Assembly: GCF_043197795.1 (NCBI RefSeq) | Contig: NZ_JBICTU010000006.1 | Location: 1 to 64,000, forward strand | From: Sphaerisporangium sp040649355 | GTDB lineage: Bacteria > Actinomycetota > Actinomycetes > Streptosporangiales > Streptosporangiaceae | Reading direction: 5' to 3' | DNA length: 64,000 nt | Notes under the pieces: model-generated | Databases searched by the model: none | The model's input: only the letters and a program-made list of their open reading frames with translations | Told to the model about the DNA's origin: nothing | Shown here: positions 32,374 through 40,183 of the stretch, piece by piece | Layout of the letters: each line of letters starts with the position of its first letter | Numbering within the stretch: the first letter of the stretch is position 1 | Translations under genes and position numbers: made by a program

Positions 32374-33584
32374 TGGACTTCGCGTTCGACACCACGACCG
32401 AGGAGCTGCGCGAGCGGCTGACCGAGTTCATGGACGAGTGTGTGTACCCCGCCGAGGAGGCCTTCGAGCAGCAGGCCGCCGAGAGCGGGTGGAGCTCCCC
32501 GCCGATGATGGAGGACCTCAAGGACGAGGCGCGCAGGCGCGGCCTGTGGAACCTCTTCCTGCCCGGTGAGCACGGCGCCGGCCTGACCAACGTGCGGTAC
32601 GCCCCGCTGGCCGAGATCATGGGGCGCAGCCCGCGCATCGCGCCCACGGCCACGAACTGCGCCGCCCCCGACACCGGCAACATGGAGGTCCTCTCCATGT
32701 TCGGCGACGAGTGGCAGCGGAAGGCCTGGCTGGAACCGCTGCTGAACGGCGAGATCCGATCGGCGTTCGCCATGACCGAGCCGGACGCCGCCTCCTCCGA
32801 CGCGACCAACATCGCCACGTCGATCGTGCGCGACGGCGCCGAGTACGTCATCAACGGGCGCAAGTGGTTCGCCTCCGGCGCGATGAACCCGCGCTGCGCG
32901 ATCTTCATCGTGATGGGCAAGACCTCGCAGGAGGGCTCCTCCCACCGGCAGCAGAGCATGGTGCTCGTACCGCGTGACACCCCGGGGCTGACCGTCAAGC
33001 GCGGCATGCACGTCTTCGGCTACAGCGACGCCGACCACGGAGGCCACGCCGAGCTGCTCTTCGAGGACGTCCGCGTGCCGGTGGAGAACCTGATCGGCGA
33101 GGAGGGCGGCGGGTTCGGCATCGCCCAGGCCCGGCTCGGTCCCGGCCGCATCCACCACTGCATGCGGCTGATCGGCATGGCCGAGCGGGCGATCGAGCTG
33201 ATGTGCGCGCGCGCCCTGTCTCGTACGACCTTCGGCAGGCCGGTGGCCGAGCAGGGCGTCGTGCAGGACTGGATCGCGGAGTCGCGGGTCAAGGTCGAGC
33301 AGCTCAGGTTGCTGGTGCTGAAGACCGCCTGGCTGATGGACACCGTCGGCAACCGAGGCGCGCACGCCGAGATCCAGGCCATCAAGATCGCCACGCCCCG
33401 GACCGTGGAGTGGATCCTCGACAAGGCCATCCAGGTCCACGGGGCCGGGGGCGTCAGCCAGGACTTCCCGCTGGCGGGCCTGTGGGCGGGAGCCCGTTCG
33501 CTGCGGCTCGCCGACGGGCCGGACGAGGTGCATAAGCGGTCTCTCGCGTACCGCGAGCTCAAGAAGCACATGCCCACCGGCTGA
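32373..33584 (+). CDS. Acyl-CoA dehydrogenase, ACAD10/11-like
   Basis: A 403-residue flavoenzyme. N-terminal domain includes EHGAGLTNVRYAPLAEIMGR; FAD region AFAMTEPDAASSDATNIATS and KWFASGAMNPRCAIFIVMG; C-terminal domain VVQDWIAESRVKVEQLRLL, QVHGAGGVSQDFPLA and RLADGPDEVHKRSLA. These match the dehydrogenase part of ACAD10/11 better than short- or medium-chain enzymes. Its ATG overlaps the kinase stop codon. Inferred role: convert the kinase product (4-phosphoryl acyl-CoA) into an enoyl-CoA or 3-hydroxy isomer. The 35 bp before the next dehydrogenase suggest one operon. Confidence 0.9.
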   Translation: MDFAFDTTTEELRERLTEFMDECVYPAEEAFEQQAAESGWSSPPMMEDLKDEARRRGLWNLFLPGEHGAGLTNVRYAPLAEIMGRSPRIAPTATNCAAPDTGNMEVLSMFGDEWQRKAWLEPLLNGEIRSAFAMTEPDAASSDATNIATSIVRDGAEYVINGRKWFASGAMNPRCAIFIVMGKTSQEGSSHRQQSMVLVPRDTPGLTVKRGMHVFGYSDADHGGHAELLFEDVRVPVENLIGEEGGGFGIAQARLGPGRIHHCMRLIGMAERAIELMCARALSRTTFGRPVAEQGVVQDWIAESRVKVEQLRLLVLKTAWLMDTVGNRGAHAEIQAIKIATPRTVEWILDKAIQVHGAGGVSQDFPLAGLWAGARSLRLADGPDEVHKRSLAYRELKKHMPTG

Positions 33585-33619
33585 CCGGCATCCCATCGAC
33601 CACCTTGAAGGGGTATTTC

Positions 33620-34798
33620 GTGACAGTGGATGAGGCGGCGCTCAAGGAGCGGGCTCGCGCGTTCCTGGCGGACCACGACCCGGCGGCGATGGAGCCGCTG
33701 GACTTCCTGCGGGCGCGGTTCGACGCCGGGCTCGCCTGGGTGCACTTCCCTGAGGGCCTCGGCGGGCTGGGCGCGCCGCGCGGGCTGCAGAGCGTCGTCG
33801 AGCAGGAGCTCGCGGACACGCCCCAGACCGACATCGGCAAGCTGACCATCGGCCTCGGCATGGCGGCCCCCACGATCCTCATCTTCGGCACCGAGGAGCA
33901 GAAGGAGCGGTTCCTCCGGCCGCTGTGGACGGGCGAGGAGATCTGGTGTCAGCTCTTCAGCGAGCCGGGCGCGGGGTCTGATCTCGCCACCCTCGCCACC
34001 CGGGCCGTAAGGGACGGGGACGAATGGGTGGTGGACGGGCAGAAGGTGTGGACCTCCGGGGCCCACCACTCCCGCTGGGCCATCCTCGTCGCGCGTACCG
34101 ATCCGGACGTGCCCAAGCACCGGGGCCTGACGTACTTCGTCTGCGACATGCGGGCGCCCGGCGTCGAGGTACGGCCGCTGCGCCAGATCACGGGCGAGGC
34201 CGAGTTCAACGAGGTGTTCCTCACCGGCGTGCGGCTGCCCGACTCGCTCCGGCTGGGTGAGGTGGGCGACGGCTGGCGGGTCGCCCAGACCACCCTCATG
34301 AACGAGCGGGTCGCCATCGGCGGCTCGCCGGTGCGGCGCGGCGGCGGCGTGATCGGCCTGGTCGCCGATACCTGGCGGCGGCGCCCCGAGATCCGCACCC
34401 ACGCCCTGCACCAGCGCCTGCTCCAGCTCTGGGTCGAGACCGAGGTCACCCGCCTCGCCGGGGTACGGCTGCGCGAGCAGCTCGCCGCCGGCGCGCCGGG
34501 CCCCGAGGGGTCGGGCATGAAGCTGGCCTTCGCCCGCCTGAACCAGGCGCTGTCCGGGCTCGACGTGGAGATGCGGCGCGAGGAGGGGCTCGCGTACGAC
34601 GACTGGAGCTTCCGCAGGTCGGACACCGTCGACTTCTTCGGCCGCGGGCCGGGCTACCGCTACCTGCGGGCCAAGGGCAACTCGATCGAGGGCGGGACCT
34701 CCGAGATCCTGCGCAACATCATCGCCGAGCGCGTGCTCGGCCTGCCCTCAGAACCCCGCGTCGACAAGAACGTCCCGTGGAAGGACCTCCCGCGATGA
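33620..34798 (+). CDS. Acyl-CoA dehydrogenase (FadE type)
   Basis: A 392-residue enzyme. Motifs: LFSEPGAGSDLATLATRAVR (FAD binding), VDGQKVWTSGAHHSRWAILV, FNEVFLTGVRLPDSLRLGEV and the C-terminal SIEGGTSEILRNIIAERVLG. GTG at 33620, with AAGGGG upstream, gives MTVDEAALKERARAF; a TTG 15 bases earlier is less likely. It is followed after 45 bp by a smaller dehydrogenase. In actinobacteria such adjacent FadE pairs often form alpha2-beta2 heterotetramers acting on bulky CoA thioesters such as steroid side chains. That pairing is inferred. Confidence 0.9.
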   Translation: MTVDEAALKERARAFLADHDPAAMEPLDFLRARFDAGLAWVHFPEGLGGLGAPRGLQSVVEQELADTPQTDIGKLTIGLGMAAPTILIFGTEEQKERFLRPLWTGEEIWCQLFSEPGAGSDLATLATRAVRDGDEWVVDGQKVWTSGAHHSRWAILVARTDPDVPKHRGLTYFVCDMRAPGVEVRPLRQITGEAEFNEVFLTGVRLPDSLRLGEVGDGWRVAQTTLMNERVAIGGSPVRRGGGVIGLVADTWRRRPEIRTHALHQRLLQLWVETEVTRLAGVRLREQLAAGAPGPEGSGMKLAFARLNQALSGLDVEMRREEGLAYDDWSFRRSDTVDFFGRGPGYRYLRAKGNSIEGGTSEILRNIIAERVLGLPSEPRVDKNVPWKDLPR

Positions 34799-34843
34799 CC
34801 TGCAGCGAACCCGACGCGGCGAACAAGGAGTGGTGAGCGACCG

Positions 34844-35938
34844 ATGACGCTGCTGTACTCAGAGGTCGAGGAGGAGCTGCGCTCGGCGGTCCGCGACCTG
34901 CTGGCCGACAGGTGCCCTCCGGCCACGGTGCTCGCCAGGATCGAGAACCCCTCGTCGTACGACGCCGGCCTGTGGAAGGCGCTGGCCCGGGACATCGGGG
35001 TGGCGGGGCTGCTCATCCCCGAGGAGCTCGGCGGCGCGGGCGCGTCGGCGCGGGAGGCGGCGGTCGTGCTGGAGGAGCTCGGCCGCGCCGTCACGCCCAT
35101 ACCCTTCCTGACCAGTGCCGTTCTGGCGACCTGGGCGCTGCTGGAGGCGGGCACGGACGCCGCCCGCGACCTTCTCACGGCACTCGCCGGAGGTGAGACC
35201 ACGGCGGCGCTCGCGGTGTCGTTCGCCTCCTCGCCGTACTCGTGGGAGGCCGGTACGGCCCCCGCGACGGTGACCGCCGAGGGCGGGACGCTGACCGGGC
35301 GCGTCACGGCCGTCGCGGGCGCGGACGTGTCGGACGTGCTGATCGTCCCGGCCTCCGGGGCGCTTCACGCCGTGGACGCCGCCCACGCGACCATCGAGCC
35401 GGTCGTGTCCCTGGACCTCACCCGGCCGATCTCGACGGTGACCCTCACCGGCGCACCTGCCCGGCCGGTCTCCGCCGACCTCGCGCCGCTGCGCGCGGCG
35501 CTGGAGCTCGGCGCAGGGCTCCTCGCGTCCGAGCAGCTCGGGGTGGCGGAGTGGTGCCTTGCCACGACGGTGTCCTACGTCAAGGAACGTCACCAGTTCG
35601 CCCGTCCCGTCGGCTCGTTCCAGGCGCTGAAGCACCGGCTCGCCGACCTGTGGATGGAGATCGTCCAGGCTCGGGCCGCCGCGCGGAACGCCGCCGACGC
35701 GCTCGCTTCGGGCACGGACGCCGCCACCGCCGTGGCGGTCGCGCAGGCGTGGTGCGGGGAGGTCGCCGTGCACGCGGCGGAGGAATGCCTGCAGTTGCAC
35801 GGCGGCATCGGGATGACCTGGGAGCATCCCGTACACCTCTACCTCAAGCGCGCCAAGGCCGACGAGATCGCGCTCGGCACGCCGGGCGACCACCGCGACG
35901 CGCTCGCGGGCCTCGCCGACCTCCCCGGCCCGCTCTGA
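34844..35938 (+). CDS. Acyl-CoA dehydrogenase, small-subunit-like
   Basis: A 364-residue member starting TLLYSEVEEELRSAVRDLLA. Conserved parts are VAGLLIPEELGGAGASAREA, RHQFARPVGSFQALKHRLAD and QLHGGIGMTWEHPVHLYLKR. The middle FAD/substrate beta-domain is divergent, lacking a clear TEPxAGSD motif (region around TAALAVSFASSPYSWEAG), as in the non-catalytic subunit of heterotetrameric FadE pairs. The ATG at 34844 has AAGGAG 13 bases upstream. Probably acts with the preceding dehydrogenase. Confidence 0.88.
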   Translation: MTLLYSEVEEELRSAVRDLLADRCPPATVLARIENPSSYDAGLWKALARDIGVAGLLIPEELGGAGASAREAAVVLEELGRAVTPIPFLTSAVLATWALLEAGTDAARDLLTALAGGETTAALAVSFASSPYSWEAGTAPATVTAEGGTLTGRVTAVAGADVSDVLIVPASGALHAVDAAHATIEPVVSLDLTRPISTVTLTGAPARPVSADLAPLRAALELGAGLLASEQLGVAEWCLATTVSYVKERHQFARPVGSFQALKHRLADLWMEIVQARAAARNAADALASGTDAATAVAVAQAWCGEVAVHAAEECLQLHGGIGMTWEHPVHLYLKRAKADEIALGTPGDHRDALAGLADLPGPL

Positions 35939-36060
35939 CGGCGGGCGCTCCGGGTCGCGCGCGTCAGGGCGGGCGCTCCCGGGTCGCGCGCGTCAGGGCC
36001 TGAGCTCCGGGTCGTGCGCGTCAGGGCGGGGGCTCCCGGGTCGCGCGTATCAGGGCCTGA
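35936..36060. repeat. Four tandem ~29-bp units at the 3' ends of two convergent genes
   Basis: Units alternating around TCAGGGCGGGCGCTCCCGGG and TCAGGGCCTGAGCTCCGGG, each ending near TCGCGCGCG, start at about 35936, 35964, 35993 and 36021, with a partial at 36050. The TCA that serves as the TetR stop codon (minus strand) recurs in each of the later units, so the array probably grew by duplication of the gene's own 3' end. Confidence 0.85.
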
Positions 36061-36691
36061 GCGAGGCGAGGAGCAGGTCGGCGAAGTGCCGTCCGACGGC
36101 CGTCCCCGAGAGGCGGCCGTCGGTGTGGTACCACGTGCCCAGGTGGTGGACGGAGCCGAAGAAGAAGTCGACCACGAGGTCGGCCGGCACGTCGTCGCGG
36201 AACACCTTGGAGCGCTGCCCCTCGACCAGCAGGTCACGGAACCGCTCGTGGTAGCGGCGGCGCTCCGCCCGTACGGCCTTCTGGGTCTCGGGGGCGAGCT
36301 GGTGCATCGACCGGAAGAAGATCTTGGAGTCGTCGAGGTTCTCCACGGTGGTGGCGATCACGTCGACGGCGGCGGCGTGTACGCGGTCGGCGACCGGCCC
36401 TGGGGCGTCGGCGAACCGGTCGAGCCGCTCGATCTGCATGCGCAGCACGCGGGCGTAGATCTCGCGGAGCAGGTCGTCCTTGGAGTCGAAGTAGTGGTAC
36501 ATCGCGCCCTTGGTGACCCCGGCCGCGGCGACGATCTCCTGCACCGACGTGCTCTCGAAGCCCTTGTCCGCGAACAGGCGGGTCGCCTCGGCCATCAGCC
36601 TCTGCCGCACCGGCTCGTCCTTGGCCGCGGAGGCCTTCGCGGGCTTGTCGTCGCTCGTGGTCGCCGGTTCCCGGACCCTGCTGCGCGCCAT
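36050..36691 (-). CDS. TetR-family transcriptional regulator
   Basis: A 213-residue regulator. The Lys/Ala-rich N-terminus precedes the helix-turn-helix region LFADKGFESTSVQEIVAAAG then VTKGAMYHYFDSKDDLLREI (about residues 37-78). The ligand-binding domain ends in FADLLLASLRP. It is convergent with the acyl-CoA dehydrogenase operon and probably controls it, as is common for TetR regulators of fatty-acid or steroid catabolism. ATG 36691 (GGGGAGG upstream). A perfect palindrome 37 bp upstream is the likely operator. Confidence 0.9.
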   Translation of the reverse strand: MARSRVREPATTSDDKPAKASAAKDEPVRQRLMAEATRLFADKGFESTSVQEIVAAAGVTKGAMYHYFDSKDDLLREIYARVLRMQIERLDRFADAPGPVADRVHAAAVDVIATTVENLDDSKIFFRSMHQLAPETQKAVRAERRRYHERFRDLLVEGQRSKVFRDDVPADLVVDFFFGSVHHLGTWYHTDGRLSGTAVGRHFADLLLASLRP

Positions 36692-36728
36692 CACGCACGC
36701 CTCCCCTGAATGTCGATGCCGTCAGCAT

Positions 36729-36742
36729 ACCGACTGGTCGGT
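36729..36742. promoter_or_regulatory. TetR-type palindromic operator
   Basis: ACCGACTGGTCGGT has perfect 6-bp arms around TG, the common form of TetR operators (ACCGACNNGTCGGT). It lies 37 bp upstream of the TetR gene, consistent with autoregulation. Confidence 0.7.
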
Positions 36743-36916
36743 TAACCGGCTGTGACATTCGTATTCCGTCGTGCCGCGTCACGCCCTCCAACCCACGGTT
36801 CGCCACGCCCGCTCTGTGTCGCGGGTGGGTTAGTTCCGTAACCTTAGGAAAGCTGGAGCCCCTAGTTGGGTATTCCACAAGGTAATCGACCGAGCCTGAA
36901 ATCGTGGGGGTTTCCG

Positions 36917-37681
36917 GTGCCCAATGGGTCCATCTACGTGCCGCAGGACGACAAGTTCAAGTGGGGCTCGCCCTCGGTGATGTACGAGCTCCGCTGGCGC
37001 GAGACGAGGTCAGAGCGTCGTCGCCGGCGCCACATCATGGCGGGGGCGGGCTTCGTCCTCATCACCGCACTGGCGTTCTACCGGTCGTTTCCCCTGCCGT
37101 TCCTGATAGGGCTCCTCGGAGGCGGCGCCGTCTGGGCCGTGGACGGGTTCATCTCCTGGCGCATGTTCGAGGCCACGGCCGTCTGGCGCGGCAAGCGGAG
37201 CGGCGCGACCCGGACCGGGCGGTTGCTACGCCGAGGGCTCGCCAAGCACGGCTACCGCGTCCTCGACGGACGGGCCGTACCCGGCAAGGCCTCCATCGAC
37301 CACCTGGTCATCGGCCCCGGCGGGGTGTGGATCGTCGACAACGAGGCCTGGCCGCCTGACACCTACATCGCGGCGTACGGAGGCAAGCTGTTCTTCGGCG
37401 AGCGGTCCGGCACCGCGGTGGCGAAGGGGCTCGTGGACGCCGCCACGGCCATGAGCGAGCTGCTGTCGAGGGAGTCGGGGATTCCCGTGGAGATCGCGCC
37501 CCTGCTCGTCGTACACGGCGGGCATGTGAAGACCGCCGTGGTGAGCGCCGAGGGGCTGACGCTCTTCCTGCCCCGCAAGGCCGCGAAGTGGATCCTGGGC
37601 GACGCGCACGCCGAGCTGACCGAAGAGCAGGTGGAGGACCTCGCCCGTACGGCCGCGCGCATCCTGCGGCGGATGAACTGA
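36917..37681 (+). CDS. NERD domain-containing membrane protein
   Basis: A 254-residue protein. After a basic segment (RWRETRSERRRRRH), two membrane helices at about residues 43-75 (AGFVLITALAFY and LPFLIGLLGGGAVWAV) lead to a cytoplasmic nuclease-related NERD domain (about 100-235) with SIDHLVIGPGGVWIVDNEAW and LLVVHGGHVKTAVV. NERD domains resemble restriction-type nucleases, but the role is unproven. I chose GTG 36917, with GGGGG six bases upstream, over TTG at 36866. It is convergent with the VWA gene, seven bases apart. Confidence 0.8.
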   Translation: MPNGSIYVPQDDKFKWGSPSVMYELRWRETRSERRRRRHIMAGAGFVLITALAFYRSFPLPFLIGLLGGGAVWAVDGFISWRMFEATAVWRGKRSGATRTGRLLRRGLAKHGYRVLDGRAVPGKASIDHLVIGPGGVWIVDNEAWPPDTYIAAYGGKLFFGERSGTAVAKGLVDAATAMSELLSRESGIPVEIAPLLVVHGGHVKTAVVSAEGLTLFLPRKAAKWILGDAHAELTEEQVEDLARTAARILRRMN

Positions 37682-37688
37682 CTCCTCG

Positions 37689-39059
37689 CTAGGCCAGCTC
37701 CTCGATGAAGGCGGCGAGCTGGGCGACGTTGCGGCACTCGTGCATCGCGACCACGCCTCCGTACGTGGTCGCGACCGAGTCACCGGTGTCCCACTGCGCA
37801 CGCGGTTCGGGGTTGAGCCAGTACGCGTGCCTGGCCTCGCCGGCGAGGCGCTTCAACGTCGCGAGTTCGGGCGGCTGGTAGTTCGAGCGGGCGTCCCCGA
37901 GGATCAGCAGTGAGGTCTTCGGGCCGATCGCCTCGCCGTAATTCTCGGCGAACCTCTGGAACGAGTGGCCGTAGTCGCTCCGGCCGAAGCGGGTGATGTC
38001 GGCCTCCTCGGTCATGCGGGTGATCGCGTCGACGACGTCGATCCCCGGCGCGAAGAACCGTGTGATCTCGTCCACCGTGTCCACGAAGGCGAACGCGCGC
38101 ACCTTGGCGAACTGCTCGCGCAGCGCGTACGTCAGCAGCAGGGTGAAGTGGGAGAACGTGGCCACCGAGTCGCTGGCGTCGCACAGCACGATCAGCTCGG
38201 GCTTGTGGGGGCGGCGCGGCCTCATGTGGGTGACCAGCGGGACCCCGCCCGTGCTCAGCGAGGCCCTGACGGTGCGCCTGAAGTCCAGCCGGCCGCGGTG
38301 GCCCAGCCGCTGCCTGATCGTCAGCCGGGTGGCGAGGCGCCGTGCCAGCGGGTAGACCTCCCGCCGCAGCGTCGCCAGGTCGGCCTTGGTGATCCGCAGG
38401 AAGTCGACCTGGTCGACGGGCGGCTTCACGGCCGACCTCGCGATCTTCTCCACGCCCGATTCCTCGGCGGTCCTCCTGCGCACGTCCGAGGCGACGGCGG
38501 CCTCGAACCCGGCGATGCCGTCGGTCAGGCGGCGGCGGGCGACCTTCTCCGCCAGCCCTCCCCGCTCCTGGCCGACCAGCACCTCGTTGAGCATCCGGGC
38601 CATCAGCGTGCCGGGCGACAGGGTGCGCAGCACGGAGTAGGAGAACCAGTTCTGGCGCCCGGCGCCGGCGGGCATGCGGCCGAACCGCTCGACCATCGCC
38701 CGTACGTACGCGCCGAAGGCGGGATCGCCCGTGGCCCCCGCATCGTCGAGCAGCAGCTCAGCGAGCCGGTCGCGCAGTTCTGGGACCTCCGCGTGTTCGA
38801 GGTCCGGCTCGTCCGTACGGGGCCCGCGCAGGGCGCTGGTCACGGGCGGGAACCACAGGTCGAACAGCGTGTCGAATCCGGGCCGGTTCGCGGGGCGCTT
38901 GACGAGCGTGGCGGCGTACGCCGCACGGAGCGTCTCGCGTTCGGTCAGGTCGATCACTTCGAGCGCGCGGGCGGCGTCCAGCCCTTCGGCCAGCGACACC
39001 GGCAGCCCGGCCCGGCGCAGCGCGTCCACGAACCCCACGTGCCTGTCGAGCAGCGACAT
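37689..39059 (-). CDS. VWA (CoxE-like) domain protein, partner of a MoxR ATPase
   Basis: A 456-residue protein. Helical N-terminal region through about residue 250, then a VWA/CoxE-like domain with the MIDAS motif DASDS in LIVLCDASDSVATFS, followed by VDTVDEITRFFAPG and SLLILGDARSNYQPPEL. VWA-MoxR pairs act as metal-insertion or complex-assembly chaperones in many bacteria. It starts at the ATG at 39059, 26 bp downstream of the MoxR gene, forming a two-gene operon. No client enzyme is adjacent. Confidence 0.9.
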   Translation of the reverse strand: MSLLDRHVGFVDALRRAGLPVSLAEGLDAARALEVIDLTERETLRAAYAATLVKRPANRPGFDTLFDLWFPPVTSALRGPRTDEPDLEHAEVPELRDRLAELLLDDAGATGDPAFGAYVRAMVERFGRMPAGAGRQNWFSYSVLRTLSPGTLMARMLNEVLVGQERGGLAEKVARRRLTDGIAGFEAAVASDVRRRTAEESGVEKIARSAVKPPVDQVDFLRITKADLATLRREVYPLARRLATRLTIRQRLGHRGRLDFRRTVRASLSTGGVPLVTHMRPRRPHKPELIVLCDASDSVATFSHFTLLLTYALREQFAKVRAFAFVDTVDEITRFFAPGIDVVDAITRMTEEADITRFGRSDYGHSFQRFAENYGEAIGPKTSLLILGDARSNYQPPELATLKRLAGEARHAYWLNPEPRAQWDTGDSVATTYGGVVAMHECRNVAQLAAFIEELA

Positions 39060-39085
39060 CGCCCACCTCCTCCGGCCGGTCGTCG

Positions 39086-39952
39086 TCAGCGGGCCGTCAG
39101 CCCGAGCTCCTTGATCGCCCGCGACTGGTCGGACGCGTGCTTCAGCACCACACCCAGCGTGCCGGCGGTCGTGGCCTCGTCCAGGTCGGTGCGCCCGAGC
39201 GCGAGGAGCGTGTGGGCCCAGTCGATGGTCTCGGCGATCGAGGGGGACTTCTTCAGCTCCAGGGCGCGCAGCGTGGCGACCGTACGGGCCAGCCGGTCGG
39301 CCAGTGAGGCCTCGATGCCCGGCACCTGCGCGAGCACGATGTCGCGCTCGCGCTCGGGCGAGGGGTAGTCGAGGTGGAGGTACAGGCAGCGCCGCTTCAG
39401 CGCCTCCGACAGCTCGCGGGTCGCGTTCGAGGTCAGCACGACGTACGGCTTGCGCGTCGCGGTGATCGTGCCCAGCTCGGGGACCGTCACCTGGTAGTCG
39501 GAGAGGATCTCCAGCAGCAGCCCCTCGACCTCGACGTCGGCCTTGTCGGTCTCGTCGATCAGCAGCACCGTGGGCGTCGTCCGCCTGATCGCCCTCAGCA
39601 GCGGGCGCTCAAGCAGGAACTCCTCGCTGAAGATGTCGTCGTGCGTCTCCTCCCACGCCTGCTCGCCTGCGGCCTGGATCCGCAGGAGCTGCTTCTTGTA
39701 GTTCCACTCGTAGAGCGCGCGAGCCTCGTCGAGCCCCTCGTAGCACTGGAGCCTGATCAGCTCGGCGCCGGTCGCCTCGGCGACGGCCTTGGCGAGCTGG
39801 GTCTTCCCCACCCCGGCCGGCCCCTCGGCCAGCAGCGGCTTGCCGAGCGCGGCGGCCAGGAAGACCGACGTGGCGATGCCGTCGTCGGCGAGATAGTCCA
39901 CGGCGGCCAGCCGTTCCCCGGCGTCGGCGGGCGAGGTGAACCACGACGTCAT
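39086..39952 (-). CDS. MoxR-family AAA+ ATPase
   Basis: A 288-residue AAA+ protein. Walker A is AEGPAGVGKTQLAKAVAEA (about residues 42-60), Walker B is TVLLIDETDKADVEVEGLLL, and sensor 1 is VVLTSNATRELSEALKRRCL. MoxR ATPases act with VWA proteins such as the one encoded next, in assembling or activating enzyme complexes. The ATG at 39952 begins MTSWFTSPADAGER. First gene of the pair, upstream of it lies the tRNA-Lys gene in the opposite direction. Confidence 0.92.
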   Translation of the reverse strand: MTSWFTSPADAGERLAAVDYLADDGIATSVFLAAALGKPLLAEGPAGVGKTQLAKAVAEATGAELIRLQCYEGLDEARALYEWNYKKQLLRIQAAGEQAWEETHDDIFSEEFLLERPLLRAIRRTTPTVLLIDETDKADVEVEGLLLEILSDYQVTVPELGTITATRKPYVVLTSNATRELSEALKRRCLYLHLDYPSPERERDIVLAQVPGIEASLADRLARTVATLRALELKKSPSIAETIDWAHTLLALGRTDLDEATTAGTLGVVLKHASDQSRAIKELGLTAR

Positions 39953-40047
39953 CGGCGCTCCCGTGTATGACCCGAATGTTGTTCTAGCCTAGCCTGCCTG
40001 ATCGGTGCGAAGTGGTCCACAGGGTGCGCTAATCTTGACCTGCTGCT

Positions 40048-40124
40048 GCGCCGCTAGCTCAGTTGGTTAGAGCAGCTGACTCTTAATCAGCGGGTCCGGG
40101 GTTCGAGTCCCTGGCGGCGCACCA
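40048..40124 (+). tRNA. tRNA-Lys(CTT)
   Basis: The 77-nt cloverleaf has a perfect 7-bp acceptor stem (GCGCCGC / GCGGCGC), D-loop AGTTGGTTA, anticodon stem-loop GCTGA-CTCTTAA-TCAGC with anticodon CTT, T-arm CGGGG-TTCGAGT-CCCTG, and a genomically encoded CCA end (40122-40124). A terminator-like hairpin repeat follows six bases later. Confidence 0.97.
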
Positions 40125-40129
40125 CGGCT

Positions 40130-40183
40130 CCGGCCGATGACCTGGGCATCCTCCACTTGACGGGGGGTGCCCACAGTCATTTC
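40130..40183. repeat. 54-bp direct repeat, copy 1 (after tRNA-Lys)
   Basis: Identical over 54 bp to 41219-41272, beginning CCGGCCGATGACC and ending AGTCATTTC. It contains a hairpin, GGGCATCC paired with GGGTGCCC (40144-40172), which would terminate the tRNA transcript. The copies bound an AT-richer insert. Confidence 0.95.
40144..40172. terminator. tRNA-Lys terminator hairpin within repeat copy 1
   Basis: GGGCATCC (40144-40151) pairs with GGGTGCCC (40165-40172), allowing one G-U, across a 13-base loop, 20 bp past the tRNA. The same hairpin in copy 2 (41233-41261) lies just past the PP2C stop codon. Confidence 0.65.

Noticed and set aside
34795..34836. 13-codon frame MTCSEPDAANKEW between two dehydrogenase genes
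   Set aside because: It overlaps the preceding stop (ATGA) but has no family resemblance; more likely spacer sequence carrying the next ribosome site.
35936..36060. Tandem units considered as a CRISPR array or coding sequence
   Set aside because: No spacers; units overlap the TetR 3' end and the open frame on the minus strand is low complexity.
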